Positions 33,959 through 42,207 of a stretch of 64,000 bases of DNA are shown one piece after another. Source of the stretch: Dielma sp000508965 (GTDB lineage: Bacteria > Bacillota_I > Bacilli_A > Erysipelotrichales > Erysipelotrichaceae); the NCBI GenBank assembly GCA_000508965.1, contig BAHV02000002.1, positions 1 through 64,000 of the forward strand. Reading direction: 5' to 3'. A program made the translations under genes and the position numbers. The notes under the pieces are model-generated. The model did not search any database, was not told where the DNA came from, and was given only the letters and a program-made list of their open reading frames with translations. The stretch's first letter is position 1. Every line of letters begins with the position of its first letter.

Positions 33959-34708
33959 TTATAAATCACTATAAGTAACCATTTCAATATTTTGCTTTGC
34001 CAGCCATGCTTTTACTTCCGGATCACATGTCATTTCTACCTCTAAGGTTCTTGATATGGTTAATGATGAGGTTTTAAGAATATACGCATCTAAATAACCG
34101 GGATGACAAATCAGCACATCACAGGCATCTTCATGGGCATTCAGTACCAACTTTTTTAATGTTTTTATAGGATCATACTCTGGCATCATACTTTCCATCC
34201 ACATATAAACCTTATGACTGCCAACTAAGTGCGGTTCAGCCTCTGACGGCATCCCTGAATACTTTAAATCATACTTAGCTGCGACTATCTTAAGTCCCTT
34301 TATAAAATTATCACTGGCCACCGCATGACCTTCAAAATATTGAGGTTTTCTTCCTGTCAGCTTTATAAATTGATGATATTGAGCTTCGATTTCTATGATT
34401 ACTTCATTAAGATTAACAAAATCCTCCTTGGCGCTGCGATATTCTCTTGATGATTTGAATTCACCATTTTCATCTGTAATACTCGGTATCCGTTTAGGAT
34501 CACTCAATGGCCTGCCAATGCATATATTGGTATGCTGACCATAACATACATCAATATCCGCCAACAGTTTTAGACCCTGTTCCGCAGCTGACATATTCGT
34601 CATTACTCCCACCGACTGAATGATCCCTTCTCGTACACTTTTCGCAATGCCATAATTAATGCCTTCACTATATCCAAGATCATCAGCTCTTATCAATATT
34701 TTTTTCAT
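33959..34708 (-). CDS. ChbG/YdjC-family carbohydrate deacetylase
   Basis: The 249-residue protein has the YdjC metal and catalytic motifs: IRADDLGYSEGINYG at the start (Asp-Asp), FEGHAVASDNF and ICHPGYLD. ChbG in E. coli removes an acetyl group from chitobiose-6-phosphate. It is encoded after the PTS IIBC gene (161 bp gap), suggesting that this PTS imports an acetylated disaccharide such as chitobiose; that is inference. Confidence 0.87.
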   Translation of the reverse strand: MKKILIRADDLGYSEGINYGIAKSVREGIIQSVGVMTNMSAAEQGLKLLADIDVCYGQHTNICIGRPLSDPKRIPSITDENGEFKSSREYRSAKEDFVNLNEVIIEIEAQYHQFIKLTGRKPQYFEGHAVASDNFIKGLKIVAAKYDLKYSGMPSEAEPHLVGSHKVYMWMESMMPEYDPIKTLKKLVLNAHEDACDVLICHPGYLDAYILKTSSLTISRTLEVEMTCDPEVKAWLAKQNIEMVTYSDL

Positions 34709-34869
34709 CTTTTATTCTATCTCCCAATAAGTGTCATTCTATAATTTTTTGTTTAGTTTATCCTGTCAGATTTTATACATTGATTAGATATTCACTTGCT
34801 GCATTTCTTAATATATTTGATATTTTCCTGAAATATCACTGATATACAAATATTTTATTATACACATTA

Positions 34870-36276
34870 TTAATCATTGACTACCGGATTATTTTTATCA
34901 TAGCCTACAAAATATGTTACAACCGCCGCTGTCAGAAATGCAATTGCACAGCTGACAACACCATGTACCATATTGATAGTTGGTCCGCCGGCAAAGGCGG
35001 TCAAACCAATAAAACTAGCTACCGGCACCATTGCATAACATGTAACATGCATAAAACCGGCATATAAACCGCCCGCAAAGCCACCGGCTATCAATCCAAT
35101 GAATGGCCGTTTAAATTTTATACCATTGCCATATAAGCCAGGTTCAGTAACACCGCCAACGATTGATGCAATAAAGTAACCAAGTGTCAATGATTTCTCA
35201 TCCTTGTCTTTAATTCTGAAGAAGGAACCAATCAGCATTCCGGCAACAGCAATTGATGCGATGCAGCCACCTACTGAAACTAAACTTTCTTGACCGGCCT
35301 GTGCAAATACCATTACCAGTGAAGTAATGAAAACTACATGCATACCGCTCATTACCAAGAATTCCCAAAACGCAGAAATCAAAGCAACTGCAAGGAATCC
35401 CACATATGGAATCTTATCTAAACCTAAAAGGAAATCACAGATATAATTGCCTGCGATAGAGCCAATAGGACCTAACACACATAAGCTGATTGGCAGCATT
35501 ACAATAATACTTAAAAATGGTACAAAAATGGTTTTAAGTGACTGAGGAAGCATTCTTTTAAAGAATGCTTCAACATAGCTCATTACCCAAATAGATAAAA
35601 TAATTGGCAGCAGCGTTGAGGCATAATTTTGTACATTGCAGGTAATTCCAAATATGGTAAATGAAGTACCGGCTGCCGCCATAGATGTGAATGTTGGATG
35701 CATCATGATACAGCCTAAGAACATGCCAATTACCGGTGTAACATTAAATTTTTTAGAAGCTGTATAGCCTAATACAATCGGAAAGAAATAAAAACCGGCG
35801 TCGCCGACAAAAGTGAATAAAGTATATAAATCATCTGTTTCACTGAGGATATTCAGCATTGTCGGACCAAGGACAGCAACTAACATTTTAAACATTGATG
35901 CTGCCATCATCAAAGGAATCAACGGTACAATACAGCCAGCCAAAGCCTCCATTATATTGCTGCCAACACCTTTTAAATTCAATTTTTGTTTTACTTTCAG
36001 TTCATCATCAATAACCTTATTCATTTCAAAATGTCCAAGTTCACAGACTTCTTTATATACATGCTCGACGGTCTGTCCGATAATTACCTGAAACTGACCG
36101 CTGGAAAATTGACAGCCCAACACACCTTCAATTTTTTTAATATTCTCTTGATACACTTTACTTTGATCTTTTAAATTAAAACGCAGTCTAGTCATACAAT
36201 GCGCTACAAAAGTAACATTTTCTTTACCGCCAATCTCATTCAATATTTCACTGGCTATTTGTTCATATTTTTTCAT
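34870..36276 (-). CDS. glucose/beta-glucoside-family PTS IIBC
   Basis: The 468-residue permease has IIB (EIGGKENVTFVAHCMTRLRF, active Cys near residue 27) followed by IIC with about ten membrane segments and the VGGVTEPGLYGNGI motif. No IIA domain is fused, so it depends on a IIA encoded elsewhere, perhaps the one on the bglF-type permease. ATG at 36276 follows AGGAG at 6 bases; the longer frame starts inside the leader. A terminator and RAT lie just upstream. Confidence 0.92.
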   Translation of the reverse strand: MKKYEQIASEILNEIGGKENVTFVAHCMTRLRFNLKDQSKVYQENIKKIEGVLGCQFSSGQFQVIIGQTVEHVYKEVCELGHFEMNKVIDDELKVKQKLNLKGVGSNIMEALAGCIVPLIPLMMAASMFKMLVAVLGPTMLNILSETDDLYTLFTFVGDAGFYFFPIVLGYTASKKFNVTPVIGMFLGCIMMHPTFTSMAAAGTSFTIFGITCNVQNYASTLLPIILSIWVMSYVEAFFKRMLPQSLKTIFVPFLSIIVMLPISLCVLGPIGSIAGNYICDFLLGLDKIPYVGFLAVALISAFWEFLVMSGMHVVFITSLVMVFAQAGQESLVSVGGCIASIAVAGMLIGSFFRIKDKDEKSLTLGYFIASIVGGVTEPGLYGNGIKFKRPFIGLIAGGFAGGLYAGFMHVTCYAMVPVASFIGLTAFAGGPTINMVHGVVSCAIAFLTAAVVTYFVGYDKNNPVVND

Positions 36277-36294
36277 ATTTTGCTCCTTTTTCAT

Positions 36295-36351
36295 AAAAAT
36301 ACCCTTAACTCAAAAACCACATGATCTTCATGTAATTTCTGCGCTAAGGGT
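36295..36351 (-). terminator. leader terminator of the PTS IIBC gene
   Basis: ACCCTTA and TAAGGGT form the base, with an inner AAATTACAT/ATGTGGTTT stem, then TATTTTT. It lies between the antiterminator gene and the permease. Confidence 0.75.
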
Positions 36352-36373
36352 GATGCTCTATCGGTGACAATCC
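36349..36373 (-). promoter_or_regulatory. RAT element overlapping antiterminator stop codon
   Basis: The minus strand reads GGATTGTCACCGATAGAGCA then TCACC, matching the RAT at 37341-37368 in its first 10 bases and overlapping the terminator. The TAG stop of the regulator lies within it, an economical arrangement. Confidence 0.75.
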
Positions 36374-37194
36374 GCTCTTGCACATAATCGATTAATATGT
36401 AACATTAAATATAATAACTCTTCATCATTTAACGTCCAATTCATTTCATTCATTAAATACTCTTTCATATTCAAAACACATTCATATGTTTTAGGATATT
36501 GCTCTTTCACATATACAAACATTGTTCTGTTTTCACTGGATATGCTGTCCGCTTTATCCTGTCGCTTCAATAAATACAATAAATGAGAAACAAATCTTGA
36601 ATAATTGAAACTATTTCTATCGATATGAATCTGAAAATAAGCACCAATCATTTCAATGATTTCCTCAATTACTTCATCGCTGTTTGGCATTTGACGTGAA
36701 ATAGATGAAATTGTTTCTGCATTAACAAAATGCATTGCAATATTACAGGCTTCACCTTTAGGTAATTTAACTTTCATTGACTGCTGGATCATTTTCACCG
36801 CGGTCTCGCCTAAATTAAATTCCGTTTCATATAGGTGCTGAATATCATTATACAAAGGCGTTTGAATATGAATATTCTTTTTTATTCGTTCAATTGCAAA
36901 ATTGATATGATCAGCAAGTGTAAAAACCACATTTGGACTTAATTCTGATTCAATCTTAAGACGGGCAATATCGATAATTCTGGCAGCTACCTCCAAAACC
37001 TCAACAGAAATTTCATTCAACAAATTATAATACATCGGATCGACGTCATAAAATGTCCGTTGAATAGTATCGAGATTTTCGATTTCATAGGGACACTGTT
37101 TAAATCCTATACCGGTGCCTACCACGATTAACTCCCGATGATGATCATCAACACATAATGCGATATTGTTATTTATTTTCTTCATAACCTTCAT
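36358..37194 (-). CDS. BglG-family transcriptional antiterminator
   Basis: The 278-residue protein has the CAT RNA-binding domain (INNNIALCVDDHH; VGTGIGFKQ) and two PRD domains (LADHINFAIERIK; AMHFVNAE; LMLHINRL). It is expected to act at the RAT in its own leader and at the second RAT before the permease gene. ATG at 37194 follows GGAAGGTGATG. It is the first gene of the antiterminator-permease-deacetylase operon. Confidence 0.92.
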   Translation of the reverse strand: MKVMKKINNNIALCVDDHHRELIVVGTGIGFKQCPYEIENLDTIQRTFYDVDPMYYNLLNEISVEVLEVAARIIDIARLKIESELSPNVVFTLADHINFAIERIKKNIHIQTPLYNDIQHLYETEFNLGETAVKMIQQSMKVKLPKGEACNIAMHFVNAETISSISRQMPNSDEVIEEIIEMIGAYFQIHIDRNSFNYSRFVSHLLYLLKRQDKADSISSENRTMFVYVKEQYPKTYECVLNMKEYLMNEMNWTLNDEELLYLMLHINRLCARADCHR

Positions 37195-37290
37195 CGGACA
37201 TCACCTTCCCTTTTTCTGAAATTCAATCAGCAGAATTTCTATGTTCATCCCTTCTTTCTTAATTTTATCATAAATATTTTATCCAGAAAC

Positions 37291-37360
37291 AAATAAAAAC
37301 TCTTCAAGCTGTACTTCACCCAAGATATTTATTTCTTGATGGTGATGCCTCCCGAAGAGT
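37291..37360 (-). terminator. leader terminator of antiterminator operon
   Basis: ACTCTTC (37354-37360) pairs with GAAGAGT (complement of 37300-37306), followed by TTTTTATTT on the minus strand. An inner hairpin TCACC...CAAGA/TCTTG...GGTGA is also possible. Confidence 0.7.
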
Positions 37361-37368
37361 GACAATCC
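37341..37368 (-). promoter_or_regulatory. RAT element
   Basis: GGATTGTCACTCTTCGGGAG then GCATCACC on the minus strand fits the bgl-family RAT and overlaps the terminator. Confidence 0.8.
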
Positions 37369-37382
37369 TTTATTACTTTTTC

Positions 37383-37411
37383 ATTTTAGCAAACGCTTAC
37401 ATCAATGTCAA
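37383..37411 (-). promoter_or_regulatory. promoter with cre for antiterminator operon
   Basis: TTGACA (37406-37411), 17 bases, TAAAAT (37383-37388). ATGTAAGCGTTTGCT (37388-37402) lies in the spacer and fits the looser cre consensus WTGNAANCGNWNNCW. Confidence 0.8.
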
Positions 37412-37659
37412 TAGCGGTTTCGGTGGGATTTAACGATATTATCACAGAAAATGAATGAGATGTCTTTGATATAAAGAGAAATTGTATGATTCCTTCGTGG
37501 TTTAATTTTCGCTGTCCTTTCATTTATATGCTGAAAACTAACAATGATGTACATTAATCGGCTATATAGGCTGTTGTTTGACCAGCTTCAAGAACAATAC
37601 CGCATAACATCAATCACTTCTCCGATAAATACCGCGATTATCTGTCTTTTTTTGATCAA

Positions 37660-38040
37660 ATTTATGCATGTTTTCCACCTTTCGCGGAAAATTTCCACAA
37701 TCTTACTTACAATAACAAGTAAAAAGGGGATAAAGTATTTTTACACAAATGTGTAAAACCTTTATCAATAGTTTTACACATGCTTATCCGCAATCAAATT
37801 CACTATGTTTTCCACCGTATGTGGAAAACGTTGATATCCACATAAAACACTTATATAATAGGCTTTTTTTATGTTGATAACTTATGGAAAAGAAATCTGA
37901 AGACATAAAGTTATCCACGTTTTCCACAATTTGCTTTATCCACAAAAGTTTATCAACAGCTTTTCCACATCATAAAGTTGTGGAAAACTTAATAAATGCC
38001 AATGCTTAACAGCTATTTGAAGTTTTTCCTGTGGAAAACT
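37660..38040. other. oriC: oriC, upstream DnaA-box cluster
   Basis: Many DnaA boxes stand in an AT-rich stretch before dnaA. Perfect TTATCCACA is at 37936-37944. Close forms are TTATCCACG (37911), TTATCAACA (37950; also reverse at 37872), TTATCCGCA (37784), TTTTCCACA (37920, 37961) and reverse TGTGGAAAA (37820, 37979, 38030). Several TTTTACACA variants lie around 37739-37780. No gene fits the region 37412-38116, although a short frame runs through it. It is the upstream half of a bipartite origin. Confidence 0.92.
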
Positions 38041-38116
38041 TTTTTCAGTCTGATTTAACAATAGTATTTTAAGTTAAATTATAGTAAAATTGTCTATAAA
38101 TAAAGGGGTTATGCTA

Positions 38117-39478
38117 ATGTCTGCGTATGTTAAGAACAACTTAAATTCAATATGGAGTCAAACATTAAAACTAATCGAAGAAAGCGAATATTTTGATTCA
38201 GCTACTTTCAATGCGTTTATTGTTAAGTCCACACTATATGATATAATTGATGATTTAGCGATTATTTCTGTACCGTCAATCATCAATAAAAAAGTTTTTG
38301 ATGATGTTGAATGTTTGTCATTCGTTCAGCAAAAACTAAGCGAAGTCATGGATCAAACCATGTATTGTGAAGCAAGATTAAAAAAGGATATCGAAGCTGC
38401 TAATGCAAATCAGCCGGCACCTAAAAAAGAGGTTATTCTTGAGGATAAGCTGCTTGATAAGTATACCTTTGATAACTTCATTGTTGGTCAAAGCAATCGG
38501 GAAAGTCATGCGGCCGCCCTATCTTGCGCTATGACACCTGGAAAATTTTTCAATCCATTATTTATATTCGGTAATTCCGGTCTAGGTAAAACACATCTCC
38601 TGCATGCGATCGGCAATTATGTGAAACAAAATCAGCCGGATAAAAAAGTATTATATATTTACAGTGAAGATTTTATAACGCTAGTCGTTAATTCTATAAA
38701 AGATAAAACGATTGAAGAAGTAAAAGAAGCAATCTGTAATGTGGATTATTTATTAATTGATGATATTCAGCGGCTTGCGCAATGGGGACGCAGTCAGGAA
38801 ATTTTCTTTAATCTTTACAATAAGCTGATCAGTAATGATAAACAGGTAATTATCACCAGTGATATTCATCCATCTGAGCTAAAAGGAATTGAAACACGTT
38901 TAATATCACGTTTTTCTTCAGGTTTATCGGTAGGTATTGACTCACCGGAATTTGAAACTGCCTATGCTATCCTCGAAAAGAAACTGGAGGGAAGACAAGA
39001 AGAAGTACTGGTACAAAGAGAAGTGCTTGAATACATAGCCAATCGTTTTTCTGCTGATGTAAGAAGTCTTGAAGGAGCTTTAAATAACCTTATTTTTAAA
39101 GCAATTCTCTTTAATCCTGAACTTATCGATTTAAAATTTGCGGTGGAAGTATTTAAAGAAAATCCGGCGGTTATAAATCAGGATGACACCTTATCGGTAA
39201 TGAGGATAAAAAAGGCTGTCTGTGAATTTTATGGACTTACCCGCCAGCAAATTGAATCAAAATCAAGAACCAAGAGTATATCCAACGCCCGTCATATTGC
39301 TATTTATTTATGCCGTAAGCATATGGATCTGCCATTTTCTAAAATCGGCGCTGAATTCGGCGGCCGTGATCATTCTACAATCATGTCTTCATATGATAAA
39401 ATGACAAAATCGATCAAACAGAATGATATGACAGCTCAGGCGGTAGGCAAGATAGAAAGCAAGCTTGGTATTTCTTAA
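38117..39478 (+). CDS. dnaA: chromosomal replication initiator DnaA
   Basis: The 453-residue AAA+ protein binds DnaA boxes and opens the origin. The Walker A region is FGNSGLGKTHLLHAIG (near residue 155), Walker B LLIDDIQRL, and the domain IV helix-turn-helix ends with FGGRDHSTIM, which reads the box. The N-terminal domain I and a short linker precede. ATG at 38117 (MSAYVKN) is 8 bases from AAAGGGG; earlier TTG and ATG are too close or too far. It is flanked on both sides by DnaA boxes. Confidence 0.96.
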   Translation: MSAYVKNNLNSIWSQTLKLIEESEYFDSATFNAFIVKSTLYDIIDDLAIISVPSIINKKVFDDVECLSFVQQKLSEVMDQTMYCEARLKKDIEAANANQPAPKKEVILEDKLLDKYTFDNFIVGQSNRESHAAALSCAMTPGKFFNPLFIFGNSGLGKTHLLHAIGNYVKQNQPDKKVLYIYSEDFITLVVNSIKDKTIEEVKEAICNVDYLLIDDIQRLAQWGRSQEIFFNLYNKLISNDKQVIITSDIHPSELKGIETRLISRFSSGLSVGIDSPEFETAYAILEKKLEGRQEEVLVQREVLEYIANRFSADVRSLEGALNNLIFKAILFNPELIDLKFAVEVFKENPAVINQDDTLSVMRIKKAVCEFYGLTRQQIESKSRTKSISNARHIAIYLCRKHMDLPFSKIGAEFGGRDHSTIMSSYDKMTKSIKQNDMTAQAVGKIESKLGIS

Positions 39479-39480
39479 CT

Positions 39481-39600
39481 TTTTCCACGATTATAAACTA
39501 TCATTCCACATCAAAATTTGATAAAATATAACCATTCATTAGGATATTTTAGGGTTTTCCACTTTTCCACATCCTAATAGTAGTAGTAATAGTATTAAAA
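39481..39600 (+). other. oriC: oriC unwinding element: tandem DnaA boxes plus DnaA-trios
   Basis: Between dnaA and dnaN lie two tandem boxes, TTTTCCAC (39555-39562) and TTTTCCACA (39563-39571), then ATCC. Seven trinucleotides TAA, TAG, TAG, TAG, TAA, TAG, TAT (39575-39595) follow, then an A-rich stretch. This is the order of the basal unwinding system defined in B. subtilis (box, short GC-containing spacer, DnaA-trios). A further TTTTCCACG lies at 39480. Confidence 0.88.
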
Positions 39601-39637
39601 AAAGAAAATAAACAACTGTTTCAAAGGAGGAATCATC

Positions 39638-40756
39638 ATGTATTTCAAAGTGTCAAAATCAGTTTTCTATAACGCGCTGTCAACCGTATCTAGAGCCATC
39701 TCTTCTTTTTCACCGCTGCCAGCTTTTTCGGGAATTAAGATTGAAGCTAAGCTGGATCATCTTGTGCTTACTGGCAGTGATTCAGATATTTCTATCCAAA
39801 CAACGATTCACAGTGATAACGAAGAGACATTACAGATCAACGATACTGGCTCAATTGTTATTGAAGCTAAATATATTTTGGAAATCGTCCGCAAGATTGA
39901 TTCTGATGAATTAGAACTTGAAATCTTAGACGGTACTCAAACTAAGATCAGCGGTAAAACAGCAGAGTTTAAAATCAACGGCATGAATTCCATGGATTAT
40001 CCGATGATTGACTTTATCAGACCCACAAACAATTTCACGATCAATTCAGATATTTTAAAAGAAATTATTCTTCAAACTTCTTTCGCAACCAGTACCAGTG
40101 AAACAAGACCAGCTTTAACCGGTGTTAATTTCTTCTGTGAAGGTCATTCGATGCGCTGTGTCGGCACTGACAGTTATCGTCTTGCGAAGAAGGTTGTGGA
40201 GATTGAAAAGGAGTTAACTTTTAATATCACGATTCCTTCACGCAATTTGAATGAGGTATCTAAAACGTTAGAAGCGGATGAAGAAATTACAGTTGCTATT
40301 TCCGATAAGAAAGCTCAGTTTATCTTAAAAAATACGATTATCCAAACACGTCTGATCGACGGGGTATTCCCGGATATTTCCAGGTTGATTCCGCTTGCTT
40401 TTGATTATGAACTGGAAATTGACACAGCCGAGATATTAGGCGCGATTGACCGTGCGTCTTTCATCAAGAGTGACGGTGTTTCAGTAATTAAACTGTCATT
40501 AGATGAAAAAGCTTGTATCCTTTCTTCACGTTCTCAAGAGGTAGGATCATCAACGGAAAATCTCAGCAATGCGGTATTTAAAGGCGAACATTTAGATATT
40601 TCTTTCAATGGCCGTTATGTATTTGAAGCTTTAAAGGCAATTCGTCAAGGCAAGATTCGCTTTAGCTTCTGCGGAGAAATGAAACCGTTTGTAATCCAGC
40701 CGATCGAAGACGATTCAATCCTTCAGCTTGTATTGCCAGTCAGAACATACGCTTAA
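39638..40756 (+). CDS. dnaN: DNA polymerase III sliding clamp (beta)
   Basis: The 372-residue protein has three similar domains that form a ring around DNA and tether the polymerase. Family landmarks include LPAFSGIKIEA near the start, TSETRPALTGVNF, DSYRLAKK and the C-terminal FVIQPIEDD...LQLVLPVRTY. AAAGGAGG lies before the ATG. It follows the origin unwinding element and is followed by a terminator. Confidence 0.96.
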   Translation: MYFKVSKSVFYNALSTVSRAISSFSPLPAFSGIKIEAKLDHLVLTGSDSDISIQTTIHSDNEETLQINDTGSIVIEAKYILEIVRKIDSDELELEILDGTQTKISGKTAEFKINGMNSMDYPMIDFIRPTNNFTINSDILKEIILQTSFATSTSETRPALTGVNFFCEGHSMRCVGTDSYRLAKKVVEIEKELTFNITIPSRNLNEVSKTLEADEEITVAISDKKAQFILKNTIIQTRLIDGVFPDISRLIPLAFDYELEIDTAEILGAIDRASFIKSDGVSVIKLSLDEKACILSSRSQEVGSSTENLSNAVFKGEHLDISFNGRYVFEALKAIRQGKIRFSFCGEMKPFVIQPIEDDSILQLVLPVRTYA

Positions 40757-40784
40757 AATATTTAGTAAAATTTATAAAAAAATT

Positions 40785-40817
40785 AAGAGGGATTTTTTAT
40801 CCTTCTTTTGCTTTTTT
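40785..40817 (+). terminator. dnaN terminator
   Basis: GAGGGAT and ATCCTTC pair around a T-rich loop, followed by TTTTGCTTTTTT. Confidence 0.65.
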
Positions 40818-40860
40818 AGGTTAAAAAGAGTTGAGAAAATCCCCAAAAACACATGAAAAT

Positions 40861-40870
40861 GTGGTATAAT
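40861..40870 (+). promoter_or_regulatory. extended -10 promoter for yaaA-recF-gyrB-gyrA
   Basis: TGGTATAAT (TATAAT at 40865-40870) has the TGn extension; no good -35 is seen at 17 bases. Confidence 0.5.
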
Positions 40871-40899
40871 GTTTAAGATAGGTGAAAGAGGTTTTTTCT

Positions 40900-41103
40900 A
40901 TGGAAATTAAAATAAATACAGAATTTATAACCTTAGCTCAAATGCTTAAAATGGCAGATATCGTTCAGTCCGGCGGTGAGGCTAAATATGCTGTTAAGGA
41001 ACTGGATATCAAAGTAAATGATGAGTTGGAAAATCGCCGCGGCAGAAAGCTCTATCCAGGTGACAGAGTTATTGTCAACGGTGAGCATTATACGATTGTT
41101 TGA
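40900..41103 (+). CDS. yaaA: S4-domain RNA-binding protein YaaA
   Basis: The 67-residue S4 fold protein ends VKVNDELENRRGRKLYPGDR and the VIVNGEHYTIV strand, typical of the small S4 protein between dnaN and recF in Bacillota. It probably binds RNA or ribosomes. ATG at 40900 follows GAGG; the frame extends six codons upstream without a usable start. Its TGA overlaps the recF ATG. Confidence 0.9.
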   Translation: MEIKINTEFITLAQMLKMADIVQSGGEAKYAVKELDIKVNDELENRRGRKLYPGDRVIVNGEHYTIV

Positions 41104-42191
41104 TGATTCTGACCAAGCTGCGTTTAAGAAATTTCAGAAATTATGATGACTGTATTTTTCATTTCCAAAAAGGAATTAACTGTATTTTAGGGAAGAATGC
41201 ACAGGGGAAAACAAATTTGCTGGAAAGTATATATTATCTTTCAACTACACGTTCTCATCGCAGCAGTGATGACAATGATTTAATCAGAAAAGATACTGAT
41301 TATTTCGGGATTGATGCGGTACTCGAGAAGAAAGAGCAGAAAGAAGAATTGCGCGTTAGTGTTTCAGCTTCTGGTAAAAATCTTTATATTTACCGTAATC
41401 CGGTTCATCGTGTTTCAGATTTTATCGGTGAATGTAATGCGGTAATGTTTTGCCCGGATGATATGATTTTATTTAATGCTCAGCCAAAAATCAGAAGAAG
41501 ATTTATGGATATTGAGCTAGGGAAGCTTTCAAAGAGTTATATGTCTAAGCTAAATGATTATTCAAAACTTTTGAAGGAACGCAATGCTGTCTTAAAAAGA
41601 GAGCAATTCAGTGAAGAGTATATGAGCGTTTTAAATGAACGAATGGCTGAACTGCAGGTTATCATACTGCGTCAGCGTGTGAAATTTATGAGTGATCTGC
41701 TTAAAATCAGCGAAGGCTTTTATTACGAGCTTTCAGGCGATGAAACACAGCTCGATTTGAAATATATGAGCTGTGTTGATCCTGCGTTAAGTGAGGATGA
41801 AATGCGGCAGGGATTCTTGGCGAAATACCAGGAAGCTTATGAACGCGACCGTTTTATGAAAACAACTGCTTATGGCATACATAAAGATGATTTTACGATT
41901 TTAATTAATGGCAAGGACGCCGCTGATTATGCTTCACAGGGACAGAAAAGAACGATTCTGCTGGCAATGAAGGTTGGGATCGTGCTGATGATCAACACGA
42001 TTAAAAATGATACGCCGATCTTGCTGCTGGATGATGTATTCAGTGAATTGGATCAGTGCCGGCGCAGCAAGCTGTTGGATTTATTACCCAAAGAAATTCA
42101 GATTTTTATTTCCGCTACGGATCTGATGAATTCGATGAATGATCGAATGGTTAATTTCTATACGATCGAAAATGGGAAACTGAAGAACTAG
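41103..42191 (+). CDS. recF: DNA repair and recombination protein RecF
   Basis: The 362-residue SMC-like ATPase helps load RecA at gaps. Walker A is GKNAQGKTNLLES (near residue 30), the signature region DYASQGQKRTILLAMK, and Walker B ILLLDDVFSELD. ATG at 41103 overlaps the yaaA stop (TGATG), so translation is coupled; a TTG one codon upstream is less likely. Confidence 0.95.
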   Translation: MILTKLRLRNFRNYDDCIFHFQKGINCILGKNAQGKTNLLESIYYLSTTRSHRSSDDNDLIRKDTDYFGIDAVLEKKEQKEELRVSVSASGKNLYIYRNPVHRVSDFIGECNAVMFCPDDMILFNAQPKIRRRFMDIELGKLSKSYMSKLNDYSKLLKERNAVLKREQFSEEYMSVLNERMAELQVIILRQRVKFMSDLLKISEGFYYELSGDETQLDLKYMSCVDPALSEDEMRQGFLAKYQEAYERDRFMKTTAYGIHKDDFTILINGKDAADYASQGQKRTILLAMKVGIVLMINTIKNDTPILLLDDVFSELDQCRRSKLLDLLPKEIQIFISATDLMNSMNDRMVNFYTIENGKLKN

Positions 42192-42207
42192 GCAAGGAGG
42201 AACTAGC

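Noticed and set aside
37544..37756. 70-codon frame in the upstream origin region
   Set aside because: It lies across DnaA boxes, has no ribosome binding site and no recognisable protein features.
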